This document shows, in pieces, positions 60,359 to 64,000 of a stretch of 64,000 bases of DNA. Position 1 is the first letter of the stretch, and each line of letters starts with the position of its first letter. The notes beneath the pieces were generated by a model. That model was not told where the DNA came from. It was given only the letters and a program-made list of their open reading frames with translations, and made no database searches. The position numbers were made by a program, and so were the translations under genes. The DNA is from Sipunculus nudus (Eukaryota; Annelida; Sipuncula; Golfingiida; Sipunculidae), in NCBI GenBank assembly GCA_026874595.1, contig CM049318.1:55505250-55569249 (forward strand), given 5' to 3'.

Positions 60359-60755
60359 CATCTGATGCTTAGTAGTTATGCTAGAAGAGTTGAGTGTTGG
60401 GACATCTACAGGGAAAAGTAGGAGATAAAATAGGGAATGAGAGGTGACAATTTTATTTATATGTTCCTCAATACAAGCGAAGCCCGCGTTCTATAGTGGC
60501 TCCGAAACGGGTCTATATAATAACGTCAGAGTGCAGTGGATCGTGTGGACGTACCATGATTTCAAACAGATCTGTTATTACTGTGAGCCTTAAGTGAGTG
60601 TGTGTGTACTTGAGCGCGAGATTCAGACAGACAGACAACGACGTCACAGAATGAAACTAGAATTTATTCACATTTATTAACAAATATTAACCAAGTGACA
60701 AATTCTCATTCAATGGTAAACATAAAATAATCAAATTCTGAAAGCTGAATCAGAG

Positions 60756-61267
60756 TTTTTTTTTATTGACAAAACAAAAACACACAGACAAATCTAGCAC
60801 CAAAGTGTGCAGTTCACATAAAAAACCTCAGACATCACATATATTACAATACATTGATTATACATACACAAACAATAATATAGTAATAATCTTATGACAG
60901 ATATCCATGTGCATTGATAACATCTTCCTCTGCTTCCCTTTTATTATTTTCTATTAAATCCCAAATCAAAAGCAATTTATTGTTTCTTCAAGTGGTTAGA
61001 GCACATTCTATCTTTTGCTAATAATTTCATATGATTTTTAATTGATTAATATTTAACTTATGTGCTTTTTTTGTCTTGTAATGTAATATTTTCCATGTAA
61101 AAGGATTTTGTTTTCTTTCTTACTTTCCTTATATGGTATACCCAAGACTACATTTTTTTCAGTAATCATATCTGCAGCAATATTATAATAAATTCTTATT
61201 TAATTACAAAATCTCTGCATAAAATCACAATTAAAAATAAATGTTAAACATCTTCAGCCTCATTATT
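60756..61267 (-). mobile_element. 5'-truncated LINE insertion with target-site duplication
   Basis: A minus-strand insertion flanked by GCTGAATCAGAG (60744-60755) and GCTGAATTAGAG (61268-61279), a 12-bp duplication with one change. Unit A shows the empty site (ACTGAATTAGAG near 39871). The T run at the low-coordinate end is the poly(A) tail. The frame keeps '..VVLGIPYKESKKENKILLHG', typical of the C-terminus of LINE proteins, before stops. Dead on arrival. Confidence 0.85.
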
Positions 61268-61739
61268 GCTGAATTAGAGCTGTCTGCCAGCAACTCTGTT
61301 GTTTGAACCGAGAGAATTATCAAACGAGTAATGAGACCCTAAATGATAAACTCAGTCCTATATATAGCATTTAATGTGTGTATCTTCAGACCGGAATAGC
61401 AAGCACACTGTAAAACCTCTGTTATATCAAGAAACTGACGGTGATTATAAGACCGAACGACCTAAGCAAACGTAATTTATCAATCTAAAAATGGAAAGAT
61501 ATGTACCATGTCGCAAAACGCTCTATATATGAGGAATAAGATTTGGTGAGGAAATGACGCCCAAGTCTTGTTAATATTTTCCTCGACGCTCCATAAAAGA
61601 AGTATGTGTATATTGTGTAGACATTTAAAAAGCAAAAAAAAAAAAAGAAAAGAAAAAGAAAAAATGATTCATGGAGGGTAAATTCATATTTGTGGCCGGC
61701 TGTTGGCTTTGTCACCGTAAATGGCGAACATAGCTCAAA

Positions 61740-62190
61740 GGAAATGACCTTCCTGGATGTCAAGTAAGGAGATTATAGGTGCTTTGATTACGATGTGTGC
61801 CCTGTTAACGGACGACCGCATCACTGAAGGTCTCAATAATAAAAAAAATATAGAAAATGTGTTTAAACTTGAGAAAAAAATCAAGATGTTATCACAAGTC
61901 TGCAGGAACCGATGAAAAAGTCCATGATGAATATACATGCAAAGAATCATGGTAATCAATGCATTAGTTGTTCAGATACTGGAGCTTTTGTAACAATTTT
62001 TTTAATTATTCTGGGGTGTAACTTTTAGCCACATAGCTTGGATAGTTATGGGCAACAGGAACTTAAATTCAAGTTTCAAGATTTTTCATGGACCTCCTTG
62101 GATGTCGAGAAAGAAGATTTCAGGTCCAGCGGTTACGATTTGTGATTGGTTAACAGACAGACGGACGGACGGACTGATCACTATAGCTCT
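61740..62190 (-). repeat. Inverted copy of the 17-kb tandem repeat family
   Basis: On the minus strand it shows the same landmarks as 17048-17935: GGACGACCGCAT, AATCATGGTAATC, TGTTCAGATACTGGAGCTTTTGTA, GGTCCAGCGGTTACGATTTGTG. It inserted between the duplicated flank and the paralogue's last exon. Confidence 0.75.
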
Positions 62191-62479
62191 ATGGTTTTCA
62201 AGCGAAAAGGCGCCCCGCCATGGAATGAGCTCAGCATATGTTTATTACGAATCAGCGTGTATATACGATCATCTTCAAGCACCTGGGGGAACCACCTCTC
62301 ATAACGTCTCGACCTGCCTTCTGACATTTCCTGTGCAACTTCCGGTGAATCCTCCGTGCGTCTTACGCCTCTGTTTGAGCAATAACAACCCAAAACCACC
62401 ACACCAGCCACAATACCAACAATTAGAATGGCACCTCCTATGTACAGGCCGGTTAAAACGGTCGGCTTGCCACTTTCAC
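62181..62479 (-). CDS. Last exon of a tandem paralogue of the TSP1/EGF gene
   Basis: Acceptor TTTAATTTTTACAG|GTGAAAGTGGC is identical in layout and phase to exon 4 of the sister gene. It encodes 'ESGKPTVLTGLYIGG', a hydrophobic helix with two Cys near its end, and a tail 'RRTEDSPEVAQEMSEGRSRRYER'. Where the sister gene has TGA, this copy has TTC, and the frame continues 38 residues to TAG at 62183-62181. It crosses the conserved AATAAA and ends in the inserted repeat. The remaining exons should lie beyond 64000 on the same strand. It could be a live paralogue with a longer tail or a decaying one. Confidence 0.75.
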
Positions 62480-62725
62480 CTGTAAAAATTAAACACATTT
62501 CGCACATTCAAGACATGGATAAAAACCATTTAATTGTTGCACCACGCTGAGGAACATGAAATTGAAAGCTGAAGCCTTTAGCAAATTTTGGAATCGACCA
62601 TTGATAGATATACAACCCGGCTCTTTCACAATACGCAGTACGCGATACAATCACGACATTCTACAATTGAATGTTTTAGGTGGGAGTGTCACAAAATGGA
62701 AATTATGAAGTCTTTTGGTCTTTAG

Positions 62726-62848
62726 TACAGCACAACCTCGCCAAACGACCACCTCAGGTAAGCAACCACCTTAAAATAACGCCAACTTTTTCCCCGATTC
62801 ATTTTTGCTCTTTATATTAAACCTCGTATTTTAGAGGTTTTAATGTAA
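62726..62848. mobile_element. Second copy of the small TIR element
   Basis: Shorter, diverged relative of 41473-41655 (AACGACCACCTCAGGTAAGC, ends in GAGGTTTTAATGTA), in the corresponding place of unit B. Confidence 0.65.
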
Positions 62849-63680
62849 TATTAATGTATTTCTCGCATACAAGAAGTTATATTCTCTTTACATAATACTA
62901 GAAACTTACTATATACTTTATAATATTAAGTATTTGTTATATTAAATTTTTTATATATTAAGTTTCATATTCAAGTAAACCTTATTAATTTGCGCAGGCA
63001 TTTAAGCTACACACCAGCATTTGCATAAGCCCTAAAATACAGGACAAAACGAATACTCCAGGCCTGATCAGGATTAGGTCGATTCAAGTAAAATGTTACT
63101 CGGACGCCGGGGCAAACCAAGTTCAGGAAAAGATAAATGCGAAAAAGATAAACGCCCGGGCGTCTGATTAAAGAAATACGGTATATATAGTTTCAGCCCT
63201 GCATGTAGGACCACCTTTAAAACATCTTTGTCTCTAAGAGCCAATGAGAAGAAATTATTTTTTCGGGTGTGATAAATATTTAATAATTAAGCGCTTTATA
63301 TGCGTATACTAAAAAGACAAATAACAAGGACAAAAGGATTATTGGGACATAATTTGTTATGGATATCTTGTATACACTTAGTCACCACTAAAATGAGTTT
63401 TCAATATCTCTTTGGATGGATTGTCTTCCATATTAAATTTAGCAGAAAGATTATATGTATATTCTAGCTTGGTCGTCTTCATTTTATGTATGAGAAAATA
63501 ATCAATAAATAAACAAATGGACAATTTGGAATCGGGACATTTTACCTTTAATTATGTTCGCAGAAACGTTTGGGATATGAAGATACAGAGGATCCAGGGT
63601 TCACAAAAAGGAGGGATCCTAACCAGGAGGACTGATGATTAAGCCTATTAAAGGTCTGCATACCAAGAAAAAAAAGGAGG

Positions 63681-64000
63681 CATGCCACACAAACTGGTCT
63701 TTAAACCTTTATAAATTGTTGCGACACCTGAGGGGGGGGGGGGGGGGGGGGGGGAGGGTCGGGCACACCGGATCCGCATCTGAAAGAAGTTAGCAAAGAG
63801 GAACGTGACAAAAATGGCAAAAATGACAAAATGTCCTTCATATATTTATAGGATAGGTTTGAACACCAATGATCTTTACCAAAAGTCAAATCTCGAGAAA
63901 TACAGAATTTCTTGTGAACACCGTAACTTTTGAAGTAGTGCCCATTTTTATCCTGAAAACCATATTGTCGCACAAGTTTGAAATCCAGTGACCTTGGCTG
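63681..64000. other. Right edge without a recognisable exon
   Basis: A G21-like homopolymer at about 63733-63753 and AT-rich sequence. The third exon expected for the paralogue is not found here. Confidence 0.5.

Larger units (their letters stand above)
57010..63680. repeat. Segmental duplication, unit B
   Basis: Diverged, expanded copy of 39010-41945. Relative to A it carries insertions at 57519-57885 (SINE-like), about 58055-60650 (TIR element and a second tRNA-like unit), 60756-61267 (LINE 3' end) and 61740-62190 (inverted 340-bp-family repeat). It includes the last exon of the paralogous TSP1/EGF gene, in the same orientation as in A. Confidence 0.85.

Overview
The window reads as nuclear DNA of a marine invertebrate animal, most likely a bivalve mollusc (inference). 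It is AT-rich and gene-poor, with long introns, many (AT)n microsatellites, abundant short dispersed and tandem repeats, Ty3/gypsy and LINE remnants, tRNA-derived SINE-like units, and two gene types often expanded in lophotrochozoans: a GT92 glycosyltransferase and a membrane protein built of thrombospondin type 1 and EGF-like modules. Nothing here is prokaryotic. No rRNA, intact tRNA gene or CRISPR array was seen.

Layout. 1-1.9 kb: no gene, short repeats. 1.9-14.0 kb: one structurally complete, very young Ty3/gypsy LTR retrotransposon (12.07 kb). It has two 2,874-bp LTRs that differ at only four positions I could find, a tRNA-Leu-type primer binding site, gag, and a pol with protease, RT, RNase H and integrase in that order. 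Gag and pol are joined by what looks like a textbook -1 ribosomal frameshift signal: slippery heptamer CCCAAAC directly before the gag UAG stop, an 8-nt spacer, then a 10-bp plus 7-bp H-type pseudoknot. 14-23.2 kb: a field of tandem repeat families (about 360, 340 and 331 bp), a dispersed repeat, a palindrome cluster, a composite hairpin-bearing satellite and a gypsy pol relic. 24-34.6 kb: two diverged copies of one LTR-like sequence in opposite orientations (one fused to a broken integrase), microsatellites, and a hAT-like element containing an apparently perfect 434-bp tandem duplication. At 31.1-32.4 kb lies an intact intronless GT92 galactosyltransferase-like gene (+). 35.8-36.3 kb: a LINE 3' end with an (ATT)n tail.

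41.0-50.5 kb (-): a four-exon gene whose splice phases all agree. It encodes a predicted 380-residue type I membrane protein with a signal peptide, three TSP1 modules alternating with four EGF-like modules, one transmembrane helix and a short tail. Its second intron holds a decayed near-full-length LINE. 57.0-63.7 kb is a diverged duplicate of 39.0-41.9 kb. It carries the last exon of a tandem paralogue whose upstream exons lie beyond the right edge. That exon lacks the stop codon of its sister, so its frame runs through the conserved poly(A) signal and into an inserted repeat. Comparing the two duplicates dates several insertions as later than the duplication: a SINE-like unit, a 2.6-kb block with a CpG-rich terminal-inverted-repeat element, and a 5'-truncated LINE with target-site duplication.

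There is no operon logic here. The two host genes (GT92 for extracellular glycans, TSP1/EGF for a cell-surface or adhesion protein) both belong to the secretory or surface compartment, but nothing in the sequence links them functionally. The rest of the window is mobile-element and satellite sequence.
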